From Pogonophryne albipinna (Eukaryota > Chordata > Actinopteri > Perciformes > Artedidraconidae): a stretch of DNA of 64,000 bases. The stretch is taken from the NCBI GenBank assembly GCA_028583405.1, contig CM053248.1, forward strand, positions 28,046,769 to 28,110,768. Direction: 5' to 3'. How positions within the stretch are numbered: the stretch's first letter is position 1; each line of letters opens with the position of its first letter. Of the stretch, positions 1-17,171 are shown piece after piece. The translations under genes were made by a program, and so were the position numbers. A model generated the notes under the pieces. That model was not told the origin of the DNA. It saw only the letters and a list, made by a program, of their open reading frames with translations, and did no database searches.

Positions 1-964
1 ATTTAGAGGCTCATCAGGCTTGGTTATAAGTCTATATTATGTCATCTAAATCTTAAAATTGTGCATCCCGAAAACAGAAAAACAACTTTTTTTTGTCAAG
101 GTTTTGTTCAAATATGTCGGTGAAGAAAAAGGATAATGAAAGGTTGGAGCGGTGTTTCTGTGAGTTTCTGTGTGTCCTATTTGTATACAAAAAACAGCTT
201 TCAATAGAATAGAGTATATAGAGAAATAGAGAAGTTGCACAACAGCACAAAACCACTTTGGTAGAGTTCACTTTAATAATCATGGTCAACATCTGAAACA
301 GTCATCCTCTTGATTTTATCCAAAATTACAATTACAATCTCCATCAAAACCAAATATCTTCATCCTATCAGTAAAACATCATCATCAACAGTTGTTCTAG
401 CCATCTGCAGCAGCATCGTGCCAGTGGTTGAATAAATGAGTAAGTAAATAACAAAACACTTGAGGCCACCCTAACAAAATGAGGTATATTACAGTCAATG
501 CATTGTCACCTATCAATAACGGTTTTAACTTAATTTGCAGGTGAAGCAGCACATTCTTAAACACTCAACAAATAAAGTGTCGTCATAAATTACATGTACG
601 TATATCAAAAAGACACAAAAATACTCTTCAAGTTGTCATTTATCTAAATCTATCAACATATATAATACCTTGATTTTTCACCAATAACCATCATGTATGA
701 GGAAAATAACTACATCAGTGCAAAACATGATCAGAAACCATGGAAAGCAGAGGGTAAAGAAATACAGATTTTTCATGAGCTGAAGTGAATAAGGCAATGA
801 TTTACTCTATCCATATTGTTCAAAATACCCATATGCCGTTGTGAATGGAAAGAACATATCATATATAACAGAGATTAAGGCATTGATTGTCTTGGAGTGT
901 CAAACATAACTTTGCAATGCATCATATATCCAAGACAACTATTTCTCCTCTGTATTATCAAAAG

Positions 965-1163
965 TTTACGGAAGCCCTGAGAACCATGTGCAAAAATAAC
1001 TTTTAATGCGTTTCAGTCCGATCCTAATAGTTTTCTCTCCATATATATATCTACACTATATTAGTTCCTTCATTTTTCTACTCTTGTGCTGAAGTCATAA
1101 ACACAGGAGGATATTTAGATCTGCCTTCTTTTTCCTCACTTAACTTTTAGGGCTTCCGTAACA
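965..1163. mobile_element. Miniature inverted-repeat element, copy 1
   Basis: The left end reads TTACGGAAGCCCTGAGA and the right end reads, on the other strand, TTACGGAAGCCCTAAAAG, giving imperfect terminal inverted repeats about 200 bp apart with no coding capacity. The inner motif ATAAACACAGGAG near 1098 recurs in the copy at 2349-2607, which shows that the two are one family. This is a non-autonomous DNA transposon of unassigned superfamily. Exact edges and target duplication are uncertain. Confidence 0.6.
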
Positions 1164-2348
1164 ACCATGAACACAAAATAAAAGCAAACATGTATCAATA
1201 AGTAATTTCATAAATATATTTTTTTAATCTATCTTCTTTTATGTTTTTATAAAAATGAACTGCAGCTACTTATATTTGGCTCACTGGGCGTCATTGATCG
1301 TTTTGGCACTGTGTGTGATACATACAGTAACTTACTGTTGTACCGACTGAACACCAAATCCATCAAAAACGTCTTCTTTATCCCTTTTTTTATTAAACTA
1401 AGGCGTCGAGGACTTCCATCTACAGATGTCTACTCTACAAAAAGTTAAGCCCAGGGAAAAGCCCTCTGATACAGAGCTGCCTTTCTTCTGTTACAGAACA
1501 AAAATATAATAGGTACAACATTTATTGAGTCAGATAACACTTTGTCAGTCAAGAAGGCTCTTGGACTTAGGTCTTCAACAAAGACCTGAAACTACAATAC
1601 TTCACAAGCAATGGGACTAAATAAATAAATATCATGTGCGCCCAATTCATGTGAGAGTAAAAAGAGGGACACTGCAATCCTTAAAGTTGTTCCATCTCAA
1701 TAAATAACATACATGTTGACTGCCAAGCAGAAATACAGATACTATTTTTTGCTTTTCATGAAAGACTGTCATTAAACATCACAAGTTGTCATTATTTATA
1801 GTCACTCTCCCAAGTGATGAAAATAAGGACATCAGATGCATTTTTCCTTCCTTTCCATCCAGCCCAAATGTGTGAGAAATCAAAAAGCATGTCGCTCCCG
1901 GTCACTCACTTTCTGTGAGTACAAATCCGCCCGACTGTCAATCACGCTTGACTAAGTTAATCAACCTGAGGGGCACATGTCAGTCATGACAGCAAAGGCA
2001 GTCGGTTTGAAGGCTTATTTTTACCTTTAAAACTCTGCTTGGCTGGGTCAATAAGTCTTGCTAAATGGTGCGCAAATACCACACATGAAACACAGACAAA
2101 CACAAAGTCTCACATAGTCACATAGCTTTATCTTTCATTGGCCATTATGCTTCAAGGCAATGTAAACCTGAGCCGAGCTGTGCAGTCTGCTGTACGTTTT
2201 CATCTGTAATACAATTTGGGGACTGTTAGTTTTGGTTAGGCTAGTTTATAGTGCTACATACAGTGTGAACGCATCAACCTGTCACTAAATCGGCAAACAG
2301 CCATTTTCTATTCTTTCCTTTCTTTCATTTAAAACATATAATGTAAAC

Positions 2349-2607
2349 ATTACAGAAGCCCTGACTGGCAAGTTAGAAAAAAAAGATTCTGCTCCAGGAA
2401 AGTCTTTCTAGGGTGTTCTTTTCATCCGTGAAACAGGTGGGAAAAGGTGTAATTTTTTACATATGATGAAAAATTATCTAGGTGAAACAAAAATCACCTC
2501 TTCTTAAGACATAAACACAGGAGAGAAAACCCTTTAGATATAGAAATTAGAAAATGGATCATTGTATTTTTTCTCACTTGCCTCTCAGGGCTTCAGGGCT
2601 TCCGTAT
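2349..2607. mobile_element. Miniature inverted-repeat element, copy 2
   Basis: Same family as 965-1163. The left end TTACAGAAGCCCTGACTGG is followed by an AAGTTAG A-rich run. The right end, on the other strand, begins TACGGAAGCCCTGAAGCCC and continues GAGAGGCAAGTGAG before an A-rich run, so the inverted repeats extend over about 35 bp with a duplicated AAGCCCTG unit on the right. It shares the ATAAACACAGGAG inner motif with copy 1. No open reading frame belongs to it. Confidence 0.6.
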
Positions 2608-2973
2608 ATTATGTTAGATGTAATGTAAAACTAAATCCTTATGTCTTATATCAGACTTAAAGCTACCATGTCAGAATAATGAGGCTATGAACTGGCCGTT
2701 CATCTTGGGTGAGCACATCTGTCTCTTCCGGTGGATGTGAAATCTCCCTTTTCTCATTGTCCTCACAAGTTCACTGCACTAATCTGCTGTTCTGGAGTTT
2801 CAGTATGCAAGCACAGTGGTATTCCAGGGTGCCGGGGATTTGCCCTCTGTCTGTAGTCGCTTTCTTTTGGCTTGTCAGACCAAATTCAAGCAGACATGGA
2901 CAGGGACAAGCACTATTTCTTCTGTTCTTAATCGGCGATAAATCAGCCTCATATTTCCCTAACAGTTGCCGGG

Positions 2974-7069
<4,096 letters not shown>

Positions 7070-7600
7070 CCTGTGGGCCCCGAAACTCACTTATCCTCAC
7101 TTTTTCTGAGCATATCTAGTGTTGTTCTCCAGCTGAAAATGCAATTAATCACCCATAACCATGTCCATTCATCCCCAGATCTCTCCACCGGTGCAGTTCC
7201 CCTTTCTCTCTCAACTACATTGCCTCTGTATACTGGCCAGCAAAGACGACCAGGAGGATTCCGGCATCATGAGAAGTATGTTAGGGGAAACGAAGACGAT
7301 TTCTACTCTTTTTGTTCCCCTCTACAACCTATAGGAAAATAGCTCTCGTGCCAAAGCTGCTCTATTCTGGCTCTGCGTCTTGCAGTGGGGTTTTGTCGTC
7401 CTGTGATGCGCTCTCGAAGCATCACCCCTCCGCACACACTGCACAGTGTGTGGGCTCCTTGATCTCCCCCCGTCTCCTGTGAGGAACAGTAACATTAACA
7501 AGAGTGAAGTGGGGATCTTTTCTGGAAAAATGGAAATTGCAGCCAGAGAGTTGACCTTATCCAAACTGAAATGAGTGATTAGTAAAACACAGACCTGATG
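7070..7600 (-). promoter_or_regulatory. gpr26 5' untranslated and proximal promoter region
   Basis: This is the sequence immediately upstream of the gpr26 start codon. It lacks coding signals and is richer in C and G than the flanking DNA. I see no convincing TATA box or start site, so its limits are only positional. Confidence 0.35.
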
Positions 7601-10600
7601 TGTGTTAATTTTTTTTTTTTAATGGAGACACTATTTTATTTTTAAAATAATTGATCATGACATTTACATTAAATTATGCATCCATTGTCCGTGTCACTTG
7701 CATATCCAGGTAAAGCAAACTGTCACACAGCATCCTTTTTAGAAGCTCATTTAAATATTGAAATCACACCCCCCCCCAAAAAAAAAACAGGTTGAGGCAA
7801 AACAAATGTATTTGTTCCACTCCTGCTCATTAATTCAAACCCTAATTTGAAATCAAATTGGTTTTATATAGACATACCTGTTCATGTTAAGGTGGTTTCA
7901 CTGATTTAAACCACCATTGCATTCCAGCAGCATCTCTTCACCTCATGCTTTACTCAAATATGTGTTCTAATTACATCTGCTTCATCATATTGATGAGGAG
8001 CACCATCTTCGTTGAGGCTGGATGACGCCCCCGCACTCTGCTGCCCCTCTGGACTTGAGCATGGAGAATCTTTCCTCAGAAGCGTGGGACTCAGTGTGCA
8101 GCAGCACGTGCAGCAAGGCGCTGGAGCAGGGTGAGGTGGTGGTTGGGGCTACAATGAGGGGAGGGGAGGTGTCAGAGTGAGAGAGTGTGGGCGGAAAGAG
8201 TTTCTGTTACTGCAACACACATGCACACAGTATTTGACTGGGGATGTCATACTATGCAGGCAGCCGCGTGCGCTCCTTTTACTCCAGGGTGACAAAAGGT
8301 GAACTGGAGTAGGAGAGAAAAAAGTGGGGGAATTCTTTAAAAGGGAGGCTCATTAAAATGCCATCCAGTAATGGTATCTGTGAGGCTGATGGTTGCTCCT
8401 GATGCAAAGAGAAGACACCTGCAGGAGAAAGACAAACAGCAAGCCAATTAAACAAAAGTGAAGCTCCATCTTGTCCCAGAGTAAGGCTTTTGGCTGTGAT
8501 GGATGCATTTCCATTATTATACCTTCACATGTGAGGGGGGCACCCTTTGAGCGCTGTCATGCAACTGCTTTTGCAGCTCTCTCCTGTCAGTGGAGAGGCC
8601 TTATCAGCACAGAGACACCAGTTGATCTCAGGCACAAGAGCAGCTTTTCGTACTCATGCCTTTAATTATTCTTTTCATAATTAAATGCCAGCTCCACAGA
8701 CAATAATGTCCCTGCAAAAAAAAGCCATTCTAAAAATAGCTTAGAGGGGATTTAGTGAAATGGATGAAGGTTTAATGTGTTCAAGTAGGAGGATTTTTCT
8801 TGTGATGGATTTTACTCTTCCACCTGGAAAATGTTTTCTTTAACAAACGCGTATTTTCAACAGCTGTGACCACGTTCAGGCATGCCTCCACATGTTCTTG
8901 CATTCAGACACGCACAACCTGACAATTATTTGACCTCTTTGTTGAATTTCTGTTTTCAAAGGGTTGGAAAATCTTAAGTCCAACAAAGCAGCTGCTGGTG
9001 GCAGCTAAAAAGTAATATTGAGTTTTTGGATCAGTGAAATCACAAGCCAACAAACATATCATGCCGCATTAAAGCGACTAGCGTGGAAAAAACAACTCCT
9101 TTGTCTGTTGTTTGTTTTCACAGATCAATCATAGCCAACATAAACACAAAAAAAGTACTAATGAGAGTACAAACTAATCAAGTCAATCCAGGTAAAACTC
9201 ATAATTCTTTACTGACTTCATCAATCACTCATTGCAAACATTGATGAGTTTGTGCTCCTTTTTGTGTTTCTTTTGTTTACTTTGGGGCCGTAACAGACAG
9301 CTGTTTTTCTTGTCTATTTCAATATGTTTATCGATGTAATGCTCATAAAATGTATGTACATTTGGAGAAATTACCATCGCAATATATCATAATCTAACAA
9401 GGTGTCTATATGTTTGCTTTGTTCAACCAATAGTCATAAACCCAAGCATATTACATTTAGAAACACATTCAAACTGAAAAAAGAGCAATTCACGTTTTTT
9501 CTTCATAAAGGACAATTTGTTGATTATCAAAATTGTTGTAAAGTAAATCCTGGCCTTATCAGTTAGATGTTTGGCCACTTGGGTCTGCCTACATGTTAAA
9601 GTGAAAGACTTTCAGCATTTTCCTTCCTTATAATTTGTAAAGATGGATTTTTTTTGAATTTTTGGGGGAATCCTTTTCTGTTTACTGTGTTAGAGACAAG
9701 TCAAGACATCTCAGCTCAGCAGATCTTCCCTTTGAAGATAATACCTTCTGTCAGGAGACCTAACAAGTGCAGGACTTGACTGTGAGACACGGTAGTACGA
9801 GAGAAAGCCTGCAGCACTCCTCCCTTTAGCTGGGACTGTGTGGATTTGAATTTACTGCCAGTTCCAATTTCCACACTTGACTTCCCTCGGATTGGCTGGT
9901 CGGAGTACATTTTCAACCTAGATGTATGCTTTAGCTTCTACATCTTCCTGTCTGACCTTTTGGATAAAGACGTGTCACTTGTATTTTGAACAACCTGCAT
10001 TTATATTGAGTGGAGCTTCAGAAAAAAGTTTGAGGAACTTGTTGTAAATAAATTACAAAACTAGAGAAACTCAGACTTTGAATAAGAATGCAGTATGAGC
10101 TCATTGCTTGCACAGCAGTCTCATGTCTCGTAAAGGTCTTAATCAAAGACAGGAGGAAGACTCACTGAGAAGAAGCTTTAGACAAACAGTGAAATGTCAA
10201 CCTAGTGAAGCGAAGAGGAGGTGTTGACACTGCTGATAATGCCAGCTTCCTGTTACCACAGTCATCACTACTTAAATCTATTTGATACTGAACCGAATCT
10301 GGTATGACAGCTTTCAGATTTGTAAAAAGAATACATATAGAGAAGTTAAAAGCTGTTGGATCATTTTGTAAAGCTAGCGCAAGCAGCCGGCTAACTAAGC
10401 TATGGCACAAAAGAAGGATATCACTTTTGATGCTAAACGTACAATTTGTTCACTTGTGGAAAAGAACATTTATTCAGCTATGTACAATTTGAAAGTATTA
10501 TTTACAATTCATGACACTTGAAATTGAAATGTTACTACACTACATTTTTGTAACAGCCATAGTGACATTGTAGATAAAGACATACTATACGCATATTATC

Positions 10601-13018
10601 TTTAATTTTATAATGCAATGTTAATGATCCAAAGGTATTTCAGCTCTTGCTCGACTCGCTAAATTACATTTATTCAGTAATGATAATCCAGTAATTTGCT
10701 GAAAAGAGGGCAAACCTCCATCAAAGCTGTTTTCATTACGGAAAAAGAATGTGTGTATTCCCCCCCATGATTTGGATCTGCTCATTAATGTAAAGGGGGT
10801 TGCTCCTTGGCCCATACCCTCCACAAGGTTTAAAAAAGAATCTGGCCATTTAAAACAGGATAACAAAACATAAAATGAAAACATAGCCTCCATGGTAGAG
10901 TAATGAAAGACTGAGTGCTGTATATGATTGTTATAAAAGCCTATCTGATACGAGGCTGTTGCCCATGTCCTCCATCAGTATGCCTGGCTGCGCAGTGCAC
11001 CACCAGAAACTCTTCTGAACACTCTGAGGTGCCTTTACTTTCACATTAGCTGTGGTGATGTGAAGCAAAGCCAGCAGCAGCGCCTGAGCTCAGCGTCAGG
11101 TATTTATAATCAGAAGAACACTTTTCAAAACAGGCACTGGGCTATGAAGTACAAGCTTATTTTCATGATGGATCCAGGAGGGGTTTGGCAGTGTGTCAAC
11201 TGGCTCCAGGCTGCAAATAGGCAACTATCTCAAGAACAAAACAAAAGGCTTTAATATGACATGATGTTAGTGTTTCACAGCCGGGCCTGACAAATTGGTT
11301 TGAGTCTTTTCGGTAGTATACGGACCATACCACATGTCAGATTTATCATGACTGTTGAAGCTTAGAGGAAAGAGCTGTATTTCTGACTAATGTAGAACAA
11401 AACGGGCCTCAGCAGAAGGTCTTTTGCCAGATTACAATATAACGGATGGGTGTTTTTGTACATTCGGCCTTGAAGGTATCAATCAAAGCCATATCGCAAC
11501 TCAAAATGAGTCTCTCTGTCTTTCATCTGTTTACTTCACAGATGAGTTCACAGTGTCATTTACAGCTGTTCTCTGAGCCGCTGCTGCATCCCGCTGAAAG
11601 CAAACACACTCGGCAATGAATCGATCCTCTTGGTTAGATAATATACATATTTCATGTTTTTTAATGCAATTGACTTGATTAGATTTCCCTCAGTCTTTGA
11701 ACTTTGTCTTAAATTGGACCCTAATAATACACCTGCTCTGTTCTGGAGTGGTGTCATCTCTTCTAACTCTGGAATAAAGCAAATCAGTGTGTTTAATATT
11801 AAGCTATAAAAAAGTTCATCTTTGTCATCATAATTCTGAAGCAGTGACAGTTTTATGTTAAAAGCAAAGCACAGTTTACTGGCACACTTTGGTGCACTCA
11901 AAAACATTAGATTGTTCGTGGATGTGTACGTTTGTGAACGTTGCAAACCCTATACATATTTTCTCTATGATTTTTTGGGAATGCCTGGACATTATAGCAG
12001 TGAGAGGCAACAGCATAGTATGTCACTGAGAAGTAAATCAATGTGCAGGTGAATTTGAGAATAAAAGCCAGGTGCATTAAAGAGCAAAAGTCACTTGTCT
12101 GACCTCTCTGAGATAATAAATATGATAATAAAATGCTTTGTTGTTACGTGTGGCCCATACAAACATCTTAAATAACATTTTTTTTTAACATAAAAGAGTT
12201 ATCGCCATCCATCCTTTATATTCATCTGAGCTCATCTACCTGCTGTCTGTCAGTGTCTTAAACCAGTCCTGCCTCATTATCCAATGCTTTGGGTTGAAAA
12301 GTCAATATTCAATGATCTTATCCACTGCAAGGATTCATTTGCTTTCCTAATTTCATTTCACAGTCATTTAATAAACCCTCAGAAAAATTCCATTAGTGTT
12401 CCCTTCACCTTCGAGAGAAACCTTGATTATAAATGCTGATGTTTAATTATCCCTTTATTTCCGGCTTATCATAGCCAGCAGGAATAGAACGCAACAAGGG
12501 GATGACCGCAGATTTGGTAATCAGTGATTTCATTTGATATCATCATAATTACATGAATATGAGAGTGTACTTATTTGCATGGAGCCGCTCTATTTCGTTT
12601 GCAGGAGACTACAATTAACCTCTGGTGCCTCCCTCCAGCAACTCTCACAGTAATGTAAACATGAATGCATCCTTAAGGGAACTGTTTACTTTAGTGGTGC
12701 AGATGAGGCTGTGAAAACAGAAAGTTGATCAGATTGGGATAAACTCTACTATGACAATGAAAGAATGTCTTTTTATGGATACACAAACTAATTTGAGATT
12801 TACATCCAAATCTTGTTACAGGTCATATTTTATATATAAACCTGCTAAACAGCTTAGCCATCACTGTGGTACAGAGTTAAAAACAAAAGCAGCAGTTCTC
12901 CTGTGTTCCCATGACTGGGTTTATTTCACTGTGCATTCAAATAGCCAATATTACAAGGCTAATGAGTATGCCAGAGAACGGTTTATTGTCACCAGCTCAG
13001 TCATTAAATCATGCACCC

Positions 13019-13032
13019 CTGCCATCTAGTGA
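13019..13032 (-). promoter_or_regulatory. CTCF-like motif
   Basis: On the minus strand this reads TCACTAGATGGCAG, differing from the core CTCF consensus CCASYAGRKGGCRS only at the first base. The identical 14-mer occurs again at 59690-59703 in the same orientation. This is a sequence match only; binding is not shown. Confidence 0.3.
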
Positions 13033-13679
13033 AACACTGACGTATTGCATGAATGACAACTCAAGCACACCTGTAGCAAAATTAGACCAGTGGTTCCTCC
13101 TTGTGGCAAAGCATGGTCAATGCTTTTTTTAATCTACTTTCAAATGTTCCTGCTACAGTATTTATAGTCAATGTTTTGATGAGTGGCATTTGTAAATTGC
13201 ATGCCGTGCTTGTCATGGATATAATAACTATTTAAACCCTTTGATTGTATGCAATATATAACCTGTATAACCTGACAAGCTGGGCAATGTATGAATATAA
13301 TATTAATATGGTTATATGAGGTTAGATATTGTCTTAGATTTTTGATATAGGGTATTGCAATGTGTGTTTTCTTTTCCTGGTTTTAAGAGCTGCATTTTGA
13401 TGAAATGATGTAATTTTCTAATTTTCATTATTTGTCTTTACCCACTCATTATATTTGAATGATGACTATACATCCTAAGTGCTATTGTTCAAATATTCCA
13501 TTTAAGCAGTCAAACCTAAAATATTGTGACAAATGTATCTTGATATTCTCCATATTCACCAGCCCTATTAAAAAATTTTTTTAATTAGTATTCCACAAGA
13601 CATAACACTTTGTAAGTTTTCTCAATATATCTGCACAAAGAATGTGAACAAGTTATTTCTGAAATAAAACTGCAGCTAA

Positions 13680-14175
13680 TTATGCAAATGATGGAGAAGA
13701 GAACAATAGTCCTGATTTTACTGACAGTGAAGGTGGGCCCGCTGTGAGAGGCTATTTAAATGTCGTAGGTCAGAGTAAAAGGGCCCCAAGACAAAACTTC
13801 ATTTAATCCCTGCAGTGTTTTGGGAGCCATCGCCCTGCTCCTGCAGCCTGGATGAAGCCACTTCACTCCTTGTTGAGATTACTAGCAGGCACACACGGGG
13901 GCCATTAATGTTGAAAAGCCACAGCCCCACCTCTCCCCCAGTGCTACCCCGGGAGCCACTAGCTCCATAATGGCTCCCACTCTCTGAATTAATGGCGCTC
14001 ACAGGCCGTATGAAGAAAATGGGTTTTAATTATAGGCCTCGGTTATACCAGAGAGGAAAACTGAAAGAGGACGGCAGGCAAACCTTTTGTACCTCTAGAG
14101 GCAGCGCAGCCAAACTAATTCCAGCTTTCATTTGGATCCCACTCTTAGAGAATGAAGTGTTTTACCACGAGTGAA
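13680..14175. promoter_or_regulatory. Possible conserved non-coding element
   Basis: A perfect octamer ATGCAAAT (13682-13689) is followed 12 bp later by a SOX-type word AACAAT, and further on by several TAATTA/AATTA homeodomain words around 13990-14030. Composition is more balanced than in the AT-rich flanks and there is no repeat signature. The regulatory call is inferred from these words and from proximity to hmx3; no alignment was possible. Confidence 0.25.
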
Positions 14176-14280
14176 TTGAAAAAAGAAAATGATCGAACTC
14201 AGTAAATGTGTGCAAATGTGGCCCTCCAAAGTCTTGCCTATTATCAAAGTTAAGATAAGTATTGAACCATCACATCCTGT

Positions 14281-14377
14281 TACACTGAAAAAACTTTAAT
14301 TAAATGTATTATAGTCAACAGATTCAACATAACTGTATTAGGTTAGTTGAAATCAACGTTTCAGTTTCTTCAGTGTA
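14281..14377. mobile_element. Small TA-flanked miniature element
   Basis: About 97 bp bounded by TA on both sides. The left end is ACACTGAAAAAAC and the right end, on the other strand, is ACACTGAAGAAACTG, giving 12-13 bp inverted repeats with one mismatch. A TA duplication suggests a Tc1/mariner-type non-autonomous element. No coding capacity. Confidence 0.55.
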
Positions 14378-15349
14378 TGTTGTGACTCATGTCACCGAGT
14401 AATGCAGGTTGTGAAGCAGTGAGGATTTTTTTTTTTATACAATAGTTGTTCCTTTTCAGTTTAGATGACACTTGTAAATTATATATGACTTTGTTTTATC
14501 TTTCATTGTATGATAGACATGTGTCATTTTGAGAAATCCAGACTTTTCTGCATTTGGTTCTGCAGCACCTTGTATTATATTTGCTTTGGCTTGGTTTAAC
14601 CCTTCTATTGCCTTGCAGCCACATGTCAGACAATACGGAGGGAGGAGTGCTGGGGCTCAGGATGTCTGTCTGCCAGCTCTGTAACAGTATCCGATGAGAG
14701 ATGGACATGCAGAGTCAGCACACAGTAAATGTCCATAATCCACTGTCAGCAGAAAGCAGAGGATTTCCTAAACTTCCAAGCAGTGTCGAAAAAAACTCCC
14801 ACTATGCTAATAAACACACCATAATTCAGAGAAAGTAGAGTTATCAGTGATTCGTTATTGAGTAAAATTGAGGGTCAGCAAGAAGAAAAAAACCTTACCT
14901 ATTGTATTGTTTGTCAACGTTTCTGATTTGATGGTGGAGTCACACATGTAATAGTATTTTATTATAAAGATTTTCATAATTAATATTAATATTTTATACT
15001 TTTGTATATTATTATTTCTTGTTTTGATGTATTGTGTTTTATGTATTTGTATTATTGTACTGCTATTCATTGAGTTTTCTTCTTGTGTACCTTTTATTGT
15101 AGTCATTATAATCATTATTATTGCTATGTTTTTCTAACTACATTTATTTGTACTATTTCCATTTATTTTTGGATTTTTTTTGATTATTTTGTGATTATTT
15201 TTGTCAATTGAAAATTGTTTTTCTTGTGTCCTTTGGAAATATTATTGTCTATATTAAATGTACCATCTTTTTTTTTCTTTGAAAATGATGCTTCATATTA
15301 AAAAAACATTTTGAATAAAGATTTAAGGAGGTTCTTCTCCTGCATAAAT

Positions 15350-15900
15350 CATCAACAACAGTTCCACATTGCAGCAGATATATTAAAGGTAAACGTCCCG
15401 CAGAGAGAGGGGAGACCATTGACCATCCCTTTCACCTGAAACCCAAGAAGCGCCTCTTAAAGAGAGTCACTTGCAATCAGAAAGCCTCCATTTAATTACA
15501 ACACACAGGAAATTACCGAGTGAATGGGTCAGGCGCTGATAAGAGGCTGAGCCCTGGGGATGACAGCTCCTGAAACTCGAGGAGACCCAATCTCAAAGCA
15601 GACTTATCACAAAGGCCAAGTCTGGAAGCCTGACAATCTGATTGTACTGTCATCCAGATTCATAATTCATATATTTATCAAATTAATCGCTGAAAAGAGC
15701 CCTGGCCTCCTGAACACTAGGCAGATTCATTTGCCACTGGCTCGGCTTACCGCTAATAACAGTGTTGTCAGGGAAATAGGCCCGGAGTGGGTCAATGCCC
15801 CAGCTCTCATGACAGACAAATTGCTCATCTGTGTAGAGATGATATGGGGATTTCAGAAAGAAGGAAAGAAAAATGTCATTGTTTGGTGACAACCACAATT
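15350..15900. promoter_or_regulatory. Possible conserved non-coding element
   Basis: About 550 bp of balanced composition flanked by AT-rich, T-rich sequence (14900-15320 is strongly T-rich). It contains TTTAATTACA, AAATTAATCG and CTAATAAC homeodomain-type words. The open frame across it (15560-15889) has no recognisable domain and no splice context. The assignment is compositional only. Confidence 0.2.
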
Positions 15901-16689
15901 GCACCCTTGTTTCAGATTGTGAGTACCAAGTTGGAGGAACATGAAAGGGGCATTTACTGTTGGGGGAGAGCTGAAAATACCTGTTGTTGTAGCTCTGGTT
16001 TTACAAATCACTCATCAAGGGGGCTGTCTCTGCCATATGTTGTTCAAGTGAAGAAGAATGTTTACAGTGTTTCCTCACCTAAATGAAAACGAACCTGGAT
16101 TATAGAACCCTGACTTTTAATAGCTTATATTTGACCAAATGTAACCGCACCAAGAATGCAAAATCTACCTTTTTTTTTTAAAGTTGATCCATACAGACTA
16201 AGATTCAGATTCCCACAGTATTTAACGTGCAGGAGTTCTCAATATTACAGTTTAAAAGGGCCCTTAACAGAGTGTAGAATTAGAAAAAAGTGACCTGCTG
16301 TTCCATGGACAATGGCTTTAATGTTCAACACATTTAAAGAATGTTGACTTCTGTATCAAATCTCTCTTCAAGCTTACATGAAATAGAAAAATACAATATA
16401 CAAACAAGTACTGTCTTTATCCGTATATAAAAAGAACCAAAATGATCTCACTTCGTGTGTTGTTATCATTCTTGTTGGGAACATGGTTGACCTTTTCTTT
16501 ATAAAAGACATTGTGTCACCCTTGGTTTTGTAGGCGCTAATTACAAAGTGGATACATATGGCTCAATTTAGCACGCTAATGAGAATCTTAGGAAGCTGCT
16601 GGGTGAGAGTGAAGGGCCTCTTTTGTCTCCTGGATTCCCATCTGGGTCCCTAAAAAGAATGAAACCATAATCATTGATCATCAGCCCAG

Positions 16690-16862
16690 GTGATGGGGTT
16701 TGTGGGGTTTCTTTGGAAGTGTTTCCTTGTACGATGTGAGGGTCCAAGAACAGAGGGTGTCGTATTGTCATATTGATATTATAACTGTGAAGTCCACTGA
16801 GACAAATGTAACATTTGTGATATTGGGCTATATAAATAAACATTGATTGATCATTGATTGAG
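16690..16862 (+). mobile_element. 3' end of a non-LTR retrotransposon
   Basis: The stretch ends in TTGGGCTATATAAATAAAC followed by ATTGATTG-type short repeats (ATTGATTGATCATTGATTG). This is the familiar 3' tail of fish L2-like LINEs or the SINEs that borrow it. Only the tail is evident; the left limit is approximate. Confidence 0.5.
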
Positions 16863-17157
16863 GTGATCACTAACTTATTGCTGCAGTTGTAATTAAATGG
16901 TAAATGTATCACTTGTATTACATACACCCAAAACAGAGACACACTTCTATTTCTTCTTTGCTTACTTCCTGCAGAGCCTAAATGACATATCTATCAAATG
17001 TAAATCAGCGTCTTTTAGGTAATTCTTTTCACTTAGCTTATTAACTTAACAGTATACTGAGATGTTTGTTGATTTTGGTTTCATTCTTAATTCAAACACT
17101 ACATTCTTGAGCTCTGCCTTCTGTAGTTAGATGATTTTTTTGTCTTGTTTCTAGCCG

Positions 17158-17171
17158 CCTGTAGATGGCAA
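17158..17171 (+). promoter_or_regulatory. Weak CTCF-like motif
   Basis: CCTGTAGATGGCAA matches the CTCF core with two deviations, at positions 3 and 14. Weak on its own. Confidence 0.2.

Larger units (their letters stand above)
1..2973. other. gpr26 3' untranslated region and downstream flank
   Basis: No coding sequence is visible. Because gpr26 is transcribed from the minus strand and stops at 2974, the right part of this stretch should be its 3' untranslated region. Minus-strand AATAAA hexamers lie at 1521-1526 and 1389-1394 and could end the transcript, but neither is confirmed. The rest is AT-rich and contains two copies of a small inverted-repeat element, listed separately. Confidence 0.5.
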
